Assembly: GCF_014652355.1 (NCBI RefSeq)
Contig: NZ_BMYQ01000005.1
Location: 62,001-126,000, forward strand
Direction of reading: 5' to 3'
From: Gemmobacter lanyuensis
GTDB lineage: Bacteria; Pseudomonadota; Alphaproteobacteria; Rhodobacterales; Rhodobacteraceae
DNA length: 64,000 nucleotides
Shown: piece by piece, positions 17,682-25,694 of the stretch
Numbering within the stretch: position 1 is the stretch's first letter
Layout of the letters: every line of letters begins with the position of its first letter
Translations under genes and position numbers: made by a program
The notes under the pieces: model-generated
What the model was told of the DNA's origin: nothing
The model's input: the letters and a program-made list of their open reading frames with translations, nothing else
Database searches by the model: none

Positions 17682-18686
17682 TTGGCGCGTCGGGCATTTG
17701 TCACGGGTTCGGCCGGATTTATCGGGTTTCATCTGTCGCAACGGTTGTTGGCGGCAGGCTGGGAGGTGCTGGGGCTGGATGGCATCAGCGACTATTATGA
17801 TGTGACGCTGAAGCGGCGGCGGCATGAGATTCTGGCGGCGGAGCCGGGGTTCCGTGGGGTTGAAGGGCTGCTGGAGACGCCGGGCCTTGTACGCGGGCTG
17901 GTCGAGACGTTCCGGCCCGATGCCATCATCCATCTCGCGGCGCAGGCCGGGGTGCGCCATTCCATCGACGCGCCGCGGTCTTATGTCGATTCGAACCTGA
18001 TCGGGACCTTTGAAATTCTGGAGGCCGCGCGGGCGGTGCCGCCGCAGCATATGCTGCTGGCCTCGACCTCGAGTGCCTATGGGGCGAATGAGGTGATGCC
18101 CTATGCCGAGGTGCATAAGGCCGATCATCAGATGAGCTTTTACGCGGCGACGAAGAAGGCGACCGAGTCGATGGCGCATAGCTATGCCCATCTCTACGGG
18201 CTGCCCACGACGATGTTCCGCTTCTTCACCGTCTATGGCCCCTGGGGGCGGCCGGATATGGCGCTGTTCAAATTCGTGAAGGCGATTTTGTACGGCGAGG
18301 CGATCGACGTCTACAACCAAGGCGATATGCGGCGGGATTTCACCTATATCGACGACCTGGTCGAGGGGATCGTCCGCCTGATCGATGCGGCGCCGGGAAC
18401 GGCACCGGTGGGGGAGTTCGACAGCCTGTCGCCCGTAGCACCTTGGCGCGTGGTGAATATCGGCAATGGGGCGCCGGTGCAGCTTTTGGATTTCGTGGCG
18501 GCGATCGAGGCGGCCACGGGACAGGCCGCGCAGAAAAACCTTCTGCCGATGCAGCCCGGCGATGTGCCTGCGACCTGGGCCGATGCCACGCTGATCGAGG
18601 CGTTGATCGGCGCCCTGCCCCGCACGGATATCCGCACCGGGGTGCAGCGGTTCGTGGATTGGTACCGGACCTATTACCGGGCGTGA
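17682..18686 (+). CDS. NAD-dependent sugar-nucleotide epimerase (UDP-glucuronate 4-epimerase-like)
   Basis: This is an extended SDR enzyme (334 aa), most like the UDP-glucuronate/UDP-galacturonate 4-epimerases that supply uronic acids for surface polysaccharide. It has the glycine motif TGSAGFIGFHLS at the N-terminus, the HLAAQAGVRHSID stretch, the catalytic YAATK (Tyr154, Lys158), and the RFFTVYGPWGRPDMALFKF substrate stretch that is typical of uronate epimerases. The start is TTG at 17682, with GGGAAGAGG about 8 bases upstream, and no ATG fits the complete Rossmann fold. No glycosyltransferases are adjacent, so it stands alone. It faces the 2-hydroxyacid dehydrogenase gene convergently. Confidence 0.88.
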   Translation: MARRAFVTGSAGFIGFHLSQRLLAAGWEVLGLDGISDYYDVTLKRRRHEILAAEPGFRGVEGLLETPGLVRGLVETFRPDAIIHLAAQAGVRHSIDAPRSYVDSNLIGTFEILEAARAVPPQHMLLASTSSAYGANEVMPYAEVHKADHQMSFYAATKKATESMAHSYAHLYGLPTTMFRFFTVYGPWGRPDMALFKFVKAILYGEAIDVYNQGDMRRDFTYIDDLVEGIVRLIDAAPGTAPVGEFDSLSPVAPWRVVNIGNGAPVQLLDFVAAIEAATGQAAQKNLLPMQPGDVPATWADATLIEALIGALPRTDIRTGVQRFVDWYRTYYRA

Positions 18687-18691
18687 GGGAT

Positions 18692-18711
18692 GGGGGGCGG
18701 TGACGCCCCCC
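18692..18711. terminator. Convergent hairpin between epimerase and hydroxyacid dehydrogenase genes
   Basis: GGGGGGCG (18692-18699) pairs with CGCCCCCC (18704-18711) around a GTGA loop, between two convergent stops. There is no T-tract on the + side. Its position suggests a bidirectional terminator. Confidence 0.6.
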
Positions 18712-18718
18712 TTGCCCC

Positions 18719-19705
18719 TTAAAGCATCCCCGGCACGACCTGATCCGGCGGGCGATGGCCATCAGCGAAGGTCTTGATATTGATCAGGACCTTTTCGCCC
18801 ATTTCGATCCGCCCTTCCACCGTGGCCGAGCCCATATGCGGCAGCAGCACCACATTCGGCAGCTCGCGCAGGCGGGGGTTCACCTCATGCCCGTGTTCAT
18901 AGACATCGAGGCCGGCCCCCGCGATTTCACCGGCGCGCAGGCCCCGCGTCAGGGCGTTTTCATCGATGACCTCGCCGCGCGAGGTGTTGATCACCACGGC
19001 CGAGGGCTTCAGCAGCTTCAGCCGCCGCGCATTCAGCAGGTGGAAGGTTGACGGCGTATGCGGACAGTTGACCGAAATGATGTCCATCCGCGCGATCATC
19101 TGATCGAGGCTTTCCCAATAGGTCGCCTCGAATTCGGCCTCAAGCTCGGGGCGCAGGCGGCGGCGGTTATGATAGTGGATCTGCATCCCGAAGGCGCGGG
19201 CGCGGCGGGCCACGGCCTGACCGATCCGCCCCATGCCAAGGATGCCCAGACGGCGGCCACCGATCCTGCCACCCAGATGATCCATCGGCGCCCAGCCCGA
19301 CCAGCGCCCGGCCTGCATTTCCGCCATGCCTTCGGGCACGCGGCGGACCACGCCCAGAATCAGCGCGATGACCATATCGGCGGTATCATCGGCGCCCACG
19401 CCGGGCGTGTTCGACACAAGGATGCCCCGCGACCGGGCGGTCGCCACATCGATATGATCGACCCCCGCGCCGTAATTGGCGATCAGCTTGAGCTGCGGTC
19501 CCGCCTGTCCCAGCAGGCCCGCGTCGATGTGATCGGTCACGCAGGGGACCAGAACGTCACAGCGGCGCACGGCATCGGCCAGTTCGTCCCGCGTCATCTT
19601 GATGTCGGGGTCACGCAGTTCGACATCGAACAGCTCTTTCATCCGGGTCTCGACGACCTCGGGCAGGCGGCGGGTCACAATCACGTTGAGGCGCGCTGCG
19701 GGCAT
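18719..19705 (-). CDS. D-2-hydroxyacid dehydrogenase (glyoxylate reductase GyaR-like)
   Basis: This is a canonical D-isomer 2-hydroxyacid dehydrogenase (328 aa), probably an NAD(P)H glyoxylate/hydroxypyruvate reductase. The ATG at 19705 has AGGAGGG just upstream. Motifs include IANYGAGVDHIDV, the Rossmann GILGMGRIGQAVARRA, the VNCPHTPSTFHL segment, INTSRGEVIDE, and the catalytic histidine in LPHMGSAT. The window therefore has two enzymes of the superfamily, from different branches (see the GhrA-like gene at 5476). The frame stays open upstream of the chosen start but that extension does not resemble the family. Confidence 0.9.
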   Translation of the reverse strand: MPAARLNVIVTRRLPEVVETRMKELFDVELRDPDIKMTRDELADAVRRCDVLVPCVTDHIDAGLLGQAGPQLKLIANYGAGVDHIDVATARSRGILVSNTPGVGADDTADMVIALILGVVRRVPEGMAEMQAGRWSGWAPMDHLGGRIGGRRLGILGMGRIGQAVARRARAFGMQIHYHNRRRLRPELEAEFEATYWESLDQMIARMDIISVNCPHTPSTFHLLNARRLKLLKPSAVVINTSRGEVIDENALTRGLRAGEIAGAGLDVYEHGHEVNPRLRELPNVVLLPHMGSATVEGRIEMGEKVLINIKTFADGHRPPDQVVPGML

Positions 19706-19868
19706 GGCTTCCCTCCTGAACTTTCCGACCCGGTCTCTTCCAAATCGGAGCACTTGCTGGCAAAGTGCCCCCTTGAGGGGCGAGGCACAAGACCCCACGC
19801 AACATTGTTGCGCGTAAACTTGCACCGCGCGGGTCTTTCTTACGATCGCGGCGGCTGAGGACGGATTG

Positions 19869-20462
19869 ATGGGCATGACTTTCGGGCAATTCCTGCGCTG
19901 GCAGGTGATGATCGTGGCGTTTGCGGCCGGGGCCGCCCCCGCACAGACCGAACCACCCATCAGCGCCGAGGAAACCGGCGGGACGCAGGCCGTACCAGCC
20001 CCCGGAACGACAACCGCCGCGCCGCGCGATCCGTCACGCGGGCAGGTCACAAACCTGCCGCTGCCGCGGTATGTCACGCTCAAGACGGATGAGGGCAATG
20101 CCCGACGCGGACCGGGGCTGACGCATCGAATCGACTGGGTGTTCAAACGGGCCGGAATGCCGCTGAAGGTGACGGCCGAATATGAAAACTGGCGGCGGAT
20201 CGAGGATCAGGAAGGTCTGGGCGGCTGGGTGCATTATTCGCTGCTTTCTGGGGTGCGGTCTGTGCTGATCCAGGCCGAACTGGCCGATTTCCGCAGCGCC
20301 CCCGACACCGCCGCAGAGGTCGTACTGCGCGCCGAACGCGGCGTGATCGCCAAGATCGTCGAATGCAATCCGGATTGGTGCCGTCTGTCGGTGGACGGGG
20401 AAAAAGGCTGGGTGTCAAAAGCGGCGCTCTGGGGTGTAGAATCGGGCGAGATCATCGAGTAA
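19869..20462 (+). CDS. Exported protein with two bacterial SH3 domains
   Basis: This is a 197-residue protein with an N-terminal signal sequence (hydrophobic stretch VMIVAFAAGAAPAQ), a Pro/Thr-rich linker (about residues 25-60) and two SH3-type domains. The first contains NARRGPGLTHRIDWVF and the GGWVHYSLL end strand; the second contains FRSAPDTAAEVV and KGWVSKAAL. Bacterial SH3 domains commonly bind cell-wall components, so a periplasmic role near peptidoglycan is plausible. The start at 19869 has GAGGA 7 bases upstream. It is divergent from the hydroxyacid dehydrogenase gene. Exact function is unknown. Confidence 0.8.
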   Translation: MGMTFGQFLRWQVMIVAFAAGAAPAQTEPPISAEETGGTQAVPAPGTTTAAPRDPSRGQVTNLPLPRYVTLKTDEGNARRGPGLTHRIDWVFKRAGMPLKVTAEYENWRRIEDQEGLGGWVHYSLLSGVRSVLIQAELADFRSAPDTAAEVVLRAERGVIAKIVECNPDWCRLSVDGEKGWVSKAALWGVESGEIIE

Positions 20463-20510
20463 CCCGCCCGCTTGGGACCTGAGTCACCCAGGACATGACG
20501 GAGCAGTCAC

Positions 20511-21404
20511 ATGGCACTTGACGGACAGGCGGGCATGAAGCTCTCGGCCGGACTGGCCTCGGTCGCGGTGGCCGGAACGCTGGTCGCGCTCAAGCTCTGG
20601 GCGTTGGCGCAGACGGGTGCGTTATCGATTGCGGCCTCGCTGGCCGATAGCGCGATGGACCTGCTCATGAGCCTCGCGGCGATGGCGGCGCTGATTTACG
20701 CCGCGAAACCCGCCGATGATGACCACAATTTCGGCCATACCTCGGTTGAGGACCTGGCCGCGCTGGCGCAGGCGCTGATCGTGGCGATTTCCGGCGCGGT
20801 GATTGGCTGGGCGGCGCTGATGCGCCTCATTTTCCCGCAGCCCGAGGCGTTGCAGTCAGAAGGTACAGGCATCATCGTGATGGTGCTGTCGATGGTGCTG
20901 ACGCTGCTGCTCGTCTGGTGGCAAGGCCGGGTCGCGCGCCGCACCGGCAGCCGCGTGGTCGCGGCGGACCGGTTGCATTACATCGGGGATCTGGTCCCTG
21001 CGCTTGGGGCGGTCGTGTCCCTCTGGGCCTCGCGCGCCTTCGGGATCGGGCAGATCGACAGCATCGTCGCGCTGGCGGCGGCGGGGGTGCTGATCTTCGG
21101 GGCAATCCGCATCTTCAAGGGGGCCTGGGACGCGCTGATGGACCGGCAGGCCGACCCCGAGGTCATCAGCGGGATCGAAACGCTGGCCCGCCACTGGCCG
21201 GGGGTGCGGGGGTTCCATGATCTGAAAACCCGCACGGCGGGCAGCCGCGTCTTCGTCCACCTGCATATCGAGCTGGACGGTGATCTGACCCTGCGTGAGG
21301 CGCATGACATCGGCGCCGGGCTGCGGCGGACCATCCTGCTTGCCTATCCACAAACCGATGTCATCATTCACAAGGATGTTGCGCGTCCGGCGCAGGAAGG
21401 CTGA
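20511..21404 (+). CDS. Cation diffusion facilitator (CDF) family metal transporter
   Basis: This is an inner-membrane CDF transporter (297 aa) exchanging a divalent metal (Zn2+, Fe2+, Mn2+ or Cd2+) for protons. It has about six hydrophobic segments and the CDF metal sites: SLADSAMDLL in the second helix (SxxDxxxD) and FGHTSVEDLAALAQ with the H-x3-D type motif. The cytoplasmic C-terminal domain (from about residue 205) begins near LARHWPGVRGFHDLKTR and has the conserved RVFVHLHIELDG strand. It resembles the FieF subgroup. The flavin reductase-like gene starts 4 bp downstream, hinting at co-transcription. Confidence 0.9.
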   Translation: MALDGQAGMKLSAGLASVAVAGTLVALKLWALAQTGALSIAASLADSAMDLLMSLAAMAALIYAAKPADDDHNFGHTSVEDLAALAQALIVAISGAVIGWAALMRLIFPQPEALQSEGTGIIVMVLSMVLTLLLVWWQGRVARRTGSRVVAADRLHYIGDLVPALGAVVSLWASRAFGIGQIDSIVALAAAGVLIFGAIRIFKGAWDALMDRQADPEVISGIETLARHWPGVRGFHDLKTRTAGSRVFVHLHIELDGDLTLREAHDIGAGLRRTILLAYPQTDVIIHKDVARPAQEG

Positions 21405-21408
21405 TCCC

Positions 21409-22020
21409 ATGATTTTCGATCTGTCGCAAACCCAGCCCGGTGTGGCCTACAAGCTGCTGGCCGCGACCGTGGTGCCGCGCCCGATTGCCTGGGTCAGCAC
21501 GCGCAATGCCGACGGGGTGCTGAATGCCGCCCCTTTCAGCTTTTTCAACGTAATGGGGGATGAGCCCCCGACGCTGGCCATCGGCATCAATCCTGGCCGC
21601 CGCGGGCTGAAAGATACCGCGCGCAATATCATCGATACGGGTGAATTCGTCGTCAATCTGGTGTCGGACGCGCTGGCCGAGGCGATGAACACCACCGCCA
21701 TCGACGCCCCCCCGGGGGTCAGCGAATTCGGGCTGGCCGGGCTGACGCCGGTGGAGAGCACGCAAGTCTCGGTCCCGCGCATCGCGCAAAGCCCGGCCAG
21801 CTTCGAATGCGTGAACCATTCCGCCATCTTTACCGGGCCACAGCAGCTTTTGGTGATCGGGCGGATTTTGGCCGTGCATATCGAAGACCGCTTCGTTTTG
21901 AACGCCGAACGGGGCCATGTCGATACCCCCGCGCTTGGCCTGTTGGGCCGCGGCTTCGGCACGACCTATATCCGCAGCCACGACACGTTCGAGATGGTCC
22001 GCCCGAAATGGCAGGGCTGA
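21409..22020 (+). CDS. Flavin reductase-like FMN-binding split-barrel protein
   Basis: This is a 203-residue protein of the flavin reductase-like family, recognisable by VPRPIAWVSTRNADG at residues 22-36, APFSFFNVMGDEPP, the TARNIIDTGEFVVNLVS stretch and the C-terminal LGRGFGTTY. These proteins bind FMN and usually act as NAD(P)H:flavin reductases or oxygenase partners. The ATG at 21409 is 4 bp after the CDF stop, with GCAGGAAGG upstream. No monooxygenase neighbour is present to name its partner. It is convergent with the OsmC gene, whose stop is directly adjacent. Confidence 0.85.
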   Translation: MIFDLSQTQPGVAYKLLAATVVPRPIAWVSTRNADGVLNAAPFSFFNVMGDEPPTLAIGINPGRRGLKDTARNIIDTGEFVVNLVSDALAEAMNTTAIDAPPGVSEFGLAGLTPVESTQVSVPRIAQSPASFECVNHSAIFTGPQQLLVIGRILAVHIEDRFVLNAERGHVDTPALGLLGRGFGTTYIRSHDTFEMVRPKWQG

Positions 22021-22488
22021 TCAGCCCGCCACCACAAAGCGCGGCGCGTGATGCACCGGAAAGTTCACCGACCGCGCAATGAAGCAGACAGCCGGAATGC
22101 GGTGATGCAGCGCCTCGGCCAGCGCGAGATCCGTGCCGGCTGCGACATGGATCACCGGGCGCAGCGTTGCCTCAAGAAACCGGCCTGCCCCGCCCGCGCC
22201 GACCTCACCCTTGCCGATGGGCGCATCCTCATAGGCGGTGACGACGATGCCCGCTTCGCTCGCATAATGCAGATACCACAGCATGTGACAGGCCGAGAGC
22301 GCCGAAAGGAGCAGATCCTCAGGGTTCATCTTGGTCGGGTCGCCGCCCAGCAGCGGGTCATTGGAACAGGGGATGGGCGCCTTGCCCGGCACCGCCACGT
22401 CCCAAGTGCGGTCATAGGCGCGGTAATGCGCCGTCCCCTGCCCGCGATTGCCGGTCCAGACGATCCGGCTGGTATAGTCATGCGCCAT
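22021..22488 (-). CDS. OsmC/Ohr-family peroxiredoxin-like protein
   Basis: This is a 155-residue member of the OsmC/Ohr superfamily, which reduces organic hydroperoxides with two cysteines. Cysteines lie in the family positions: SALSACHML (N-terminal one) and PAVCFIARSVNFPV (C-terminal one). The motif NPEDLLLSALSACHM is diagnostic. The ATG at 22488 has AAAAGGGG five bases upstream; an earlier in-frame start would place that ribosome-binding site inside the gene. It is the last gene of a leftward stretch but is separated by 150 bp from the carnitine cluster, so it is likely independent. Confidence 0.9.
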   Translation of the reverse strand: MAHDYTSRIVWTGNRGQGTAHYRAYDRTWDVAVPGKAPIPCSNDPLLGGDPTKMNPEDLLLSALSACHMLWYLHYASEAGIVVTAYEDAPIGKGEVGAGGAGRFLEATLRPVIHVAAGTDLALAEALHHRIPAVCFIARSVNFPVHHAPRFVVAG

Positions 22489-22638
22489 GGAAACCCCTTT
22501 TGCCATCCGGCATCAGGTTAACCACGAGGCAGCATGGGGTGCAAACCCTTGTCGAAATCAAACATTCGGGCAGGGACGTGCGGCAGGATCTTTGGCCCGC
22601 CGCAGGAAATGCCATATCATATCCCGACAATCCGCGCT

Positions 22639-23442
22639 TCAGCGCCCCTTCCAGACCGGATCCCGCTTTTCGGCAAAGGCGCGGGCGCCTTCCAGCTGAT
22701 CCTCGCTGGAATAGAGGCGGTCCACCGTCGGCATCTGCCGCTTGGTGATGCGGTTGAGGGCATCCTGAAACCGCAGCGCCTCGGCCTCGCGCACGACCTC
22801 CTTGATCGCGGCATAGACCAGCGGCGGCCCGCTTTCGAGGAGCCGCGCCAGATCCCACGCCTTCGGCAGCAGGTCTTCTGTGGTCGTGATTTCCTTCAGA
22901 ATGCCCCAGCGCAGCGCCTCTTCCGCGTCGAACCACCGCCCGGTCAGCAGCAGGTCCATCGCCACATGATAAGGGATGCGCTTGGGCAGTTTGATCGAGG
23001 CCGCATCCGCCACTGTCCCGGACCGGATTTCAGGCAGGGCAAAGGTCGCGTTGTGCGAGGCAAGGATCAAATCGCAGGAAAGTGCAAGCTCTAGCCCCCC
23101 ACCACAGCAGATTCCGTTGACCGCGCAGATCACCGGTTTGTTGAGATTTGGCAACTCTTGCAGCCCGCCAAAGCCCCCGACGCCATAGTCGCCATCCACT
23201 GCATCGCCCGCCGCAGCGGCCTTGAGATCCCAGCCGGGGCAAAAGAACTTCTCCCCCTCGGCCCGCAGGATCGCCACGCGCAGACTGTCGTCGTCGCGGA
23301 AGGCGCGGAAGGCCAGCCCCATGATGCGGCTGGTGGCAAGGTCGATCGCATTGGCCTTGGGGCGGTCCAGCGTCACCTCAAGGACGCCTCCCTCGCGCCG
23401 GGTGCGGATCGGGCCTTCGGTCAGCATGGTCATCTCGGTCAT
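22639..23442 (-). CDS. caiD: Enoyl-CoA hydratase, predicted crotonobetainyl-CoA hydratase (CaiD-like)
   Basis: This is a crotonase-family protein (267 aa) predicted to hydrate crotonobetainyl-CoA to carnitinyl-CoA. Crotonase features are LDRPKANAIDL, the oxyanion-hole segment ICAVNGICCGGGLELALSCDL, and the active-site stretch ALPEIRSGTVADAASIKLPKRIPYHVA. The start at 23442 overlaps the ligase stop (ATGA). The assignment to carnitine metabolism comes from the neighbouring CoA ligase, acyl-CoA dehydrogenase, carnitine dehydrogenase and BKACE genes. Hydration of another branched or short enoyl-CoA cannot be excluded. This is the last gene of the leftward cluster. Confidence 0.83.
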   Translation of the reverse strand: MTEMTMLTEGPIRTRREGGVLEVTLDRPKANAIDLATSRIMGLAFRAFRDDDSLRVAILRAEGEKFFCPGWDLKAAAAGDAVDGDYGVGGFGGLQELPNLNKPVICAVNGICCGGGLELALSCDLILASHNATFALPEIRSGTVADAASIKLPKRIPYHVAMDLLLTGRWFDAEEALRWGILKEITTTEDLLPKAWDLARLLESGPPLVYAAIKEVVREAEALRFQDALNRITKRQMPTVDRLYSSEDQLEGARAFAEKRDPVWKGR

Positions 23443-25427
23443 TCGGCTCTCCGTATCAGGGCATCCACGGCCACGGCGCCTTCGGCGCGCAGCATCACGG
23501 GGTTGATCTCGATTTCTTCCAGCGTCGGGTCCGCGGCCATTGCCTGACCCAGCCGCACCGCAAGGGCGGCAAAGGCCGCCACATCCGCGACGGGCCGCCC
23601 GCGATAGCCCGACAGCAGCGGCCAAAGCCGCAACCGCCGCAGCGCGGCCAGCACCTCATCCTCGGCAACCGGCCAGACAAGCGTCACGGTATCAGCCAGA
23701 ACCTCGGCCGTAACACCGCCCATCCCCAGCGTCAGGGTCAGACCATAGACCGGGTCGCGCCGCAGACCCAAAAGCATCTCGGCCACCACGCCCGTGACCA
23801 TCTCCTCCAGCAGATAGCCGGTGGCGCCGGGCATCTCGGCCTGGCCGTCCAGGGTTGCAAGGCCCAAACGCACCGCCCCCGCCTCGGTCTTATGGGCAAA
23901 GCCCAGACCCTTGAGCGCAAAGGGCGCCGTCAGCCCATCGGGGTTGAGCGCGGCAAGGCTTGTCGCCGTGACCGCCCGCGGCACCGGCACCCCCTGCGCA
24001 GCCAAAAGGGCCTTGCCTTCGGCCTCATCCAGCAATCGGCTGTCGCGCGCCGGCAGCGCGGGCAGTGGCCGCCACCCCGGCGCCACATCCGCCCGTTGCG
24101 CCGCCTTGATCGCCTGAAGCGCAGTCCCGAGCCCCATCAGCGGCACAAGCCCCCGGGCCATGAAGGCTTCGGCCAGCGCCTCATCGAAATTCTCGGGCAG
24201 CGAGGCGACAGGAAATGCGGGCCGCCCGGTCATCTCCTGCGCGGCCGCGATCGCCTCCAGCGCGGGGCCATAGCTGGCCGGATCGCACCGGTCCGGGCGC
24301 GGCGGGTCGATGATGAAAATCCCGGCATCATAGGCCGAAAGCATGGTCGCAAAGACATCCGTCGTCCGGGGCCCGTCCCCCCAGATGAAAGTGTGATAAT
24401 CCAAGGGATTGGCGATGGTGACGATGGGCCCCAGAATCTCGCCCAGCCGGGTGCGCTGCGCCTCGGGCACGGGCGGAAAGTCAATCCCCACCGGCGCAGC
24501 CAGATCCGCCACCAGCCCAGCTTCCCCGCCCGAACAAGAGAGCGAACAGATACGCGGCCCAAGTTTCGGCCCGTGCTGGTGAAAGATCTTCAACGTTTCA
24601 AGAAGCACCTCTGGCGTCTCGACCTCGGCAATTCCAGCCTGACGCAAAAAGGCGCTCGACGCAGCCCCTCCACCTGCGAGAGAGGCGGTATGGGAGGCCG
24701 CCGCTGCCCGAGACAGCTCCGTCTTGCCCGATTTGATGCAGACAATCCCCTTGCCAGCAGCCCGCGCCGCTTCCGCCAAAGCCGCAAATCCCGGGGCATC
24801 ATCGATCCCCTCGATATAGAGCCCCAGCGCCGTCACCCGCTCATCCGCAAGCAGCGCGGCGGCCAGCTCAGCAAGCCCGACCTGCGCCGCATTGCCCAGA
24901 CAGGCGACATAGGCAACCGGCAACCCGCGCGCCTGCATGGTGAGATTGATGACGATGTTGGAGGACTGGCTGATCAGCGCCACCCCCCGCTCAATCCGCT
25001 TGCCCCCATGCTGGTCCGGCCAAAGCAAGGCGCCGTCAAGGTAGTTGATCACACCATAACAATTCGGACCCAGGATCGGCATGCCTCCGGCGGCTGAAAC
25101 AAGCTCGGCCTGCAGCCCCGCTTCACCCGCTTCCTCCCAGCCGCTCGCAAAACAGATCGCCCCGCCCGCCCCCATCGCGGCCAGTTTCCGGACAACCTCC
25201 ACCGTTGCGAAGCGGTTCACACCGATGAACACCGCATCAGGGGGGGCGGGCAGGTCACCGACACTCGGATAGGCCGGCAATCCGCCGACCGTTGCACGCT
25301 TGGGGTGAACGGGCCAGATCGGACCGTGGAACCCCATCTTGCCGCATTGCTCAATGACATTCTCGGCCCAGCCTGAACCCAGCACCGCGATAGACCGCGG
25401 ACGCAAGAGCCGCTCAATCCCGCTCAT
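23439..25427 (-). CDS. ADP-forming acyl-CoA synthetase (acetate-CoA ligase family)
   Basis: This is a single-chain NDP-forming CoA ligase (662 aa). Domain order is CoA-binding Rossmann domain (from MSGIERLLRPRSIAVLGSG), succinyl-CoA-synthetase-like flavodoxin domain with the ASHTASLAG histidine motif at about residue 253, a second such domain, and an ATP-grasp domain in the last ~220 residues (with ALKGLGFAHKTEAGAVRLGL). In a carnitine/gamma-butyrobetaine cluster it is predicted to make the betaine-CoA thioester, taking the role of CaiC (AMP-forming) or CaiB (transferase), neither of which is present here. Its end overlaps the hydratase start. The 5' end is followed upstream by a 267-bp repeat-bearing gap. 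Confidence 0.87.
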   Translation of the reverse strand: MSGIERLLRPRSIAVLGSGWAENVIEQCGKMGFHGPIWPVHPKRATVGGLPAYPSVGDLPAPPDAVFIGVNRFATVEVVRKLAAMGAGGAICFASGWEEAGEAGLQAELVSAAGGMPILGPNCYGVINYLDGALLWPDQHGGKRIERGVALISQSSNIVINLTMQARGLPVAYVACLGNAAQVGLAELAAALLADERVTALGLYIEGIDDAPGFAALAEAARAAGKGIVCIKSGKTELSRAAAASHTASLAGGGAASSAFLRQAGIAEVETPEVLLETLKIFHQHGPKLGPRICSLSCSGGEAGLVADLAAPVGIDFPPVPEAQRTRLGEILGPIVTIANPLDYHTFIWGDGPRTTDVFATMLSAYDAGIFIIDPPRPDRCDPASYGPALEAIAAAQEMTGRPAFPVASLPENFDEALAEAFMARGLVPLMGLGTALQAIKAAQRADVAPGWRPLPALPARDSRLLDEAEGKALLAAQGVPVPRAVTATSLAALNPDGLTAPFALKGLGFAHKTEAGAVRLGLATLDGQAEMPGATGYLLEEMVTGVVAEMLLGLRRDPVYGLTLTLGMGGVTAEVLADTVTLVWPVAEDEVLAALRRLRLWPLLSGYRGRPVADVAAFAALAVRLGQAMAADPTLEEIEINPVMLRAEGAVAVDALIRRAE

Positions 25428-25455
25428 GACCGCACCGCGGGTGCCAAACCGCGGA

Positions 25456-25503
25456 CGGGGGCGCTGCCCCCGAACCCCCGGGATATTTCAGGACAGAAAA
25501 TGG
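25456..25503 (+). repeat. Dispersed GC-hairpin/GGATATTT repeat, copy 2
   Basis: Hairpin CGGGGGC-GCT-GCCCCCG (25456-25472), then AACCCCCG and core GGATATTTCAGGACAGAAAA. Same order as copy 1. The tail GACAGAAAATGG is shared with copy 3, which is inverted. Confidence 0.75.
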
Positions 25504-25630
25504 AAGCAGCCCGCCCACATCTGACAGACGGGCTGCCATTTCCTGTCACGGTCATCGGCGTCCCCGCCTGTACCGTGAATTCAATCTGCTCGACTCGAAT
25601 TGAGAAAAGGTTAACGCGCACGGGCTTTCC

Positions 25631-25684
25631 CATTTTCTGTCTGAAAATATCCTCGGGGGGGCGCGGGGGGCAGACAGCCCCCCG
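25631..25684 (-). repeat. Dispersed GC-hairpin/GGATATTT repeat, copy 3 (inverted)
   Basis: Read on the minus strand: hairpin CGGGGGGC-TGTCT-GCCCCCCG, then CCCCCCCGAGGATATTTTCA and a GACAGAAAATG tail. It mirrors copy 2 across a 127-bp centre. It lies 10 bp after the stop of the acyl-CoA dehydrogenase gene and may serve as its terminator. Confidence 0.75.
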
Positions 25685-25694
25685 TTTGCGACGC

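Larger units (their letters stand above)
25428..25694. other. Intergenic region flanked by an inverted pair of dispersed repeats
   Basis: These 267 bp between the CoA ligase and acyl-CoA dehydrogenase genes contain two repeat copies in opposite orientation (25456-25503 and 25631-25684). The 127 bp between them hold an inverted repeat, GCAGCCCG with CGGGCTGC (25506-25533 region), and an AT-richer stretch with ATTCAATCTGCTCG. No gene with a convincing ribosome-binding site was found. The inward GGATATTT cores and outward GC hairpins give a mirror-like layout. Confidence 0.55.
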
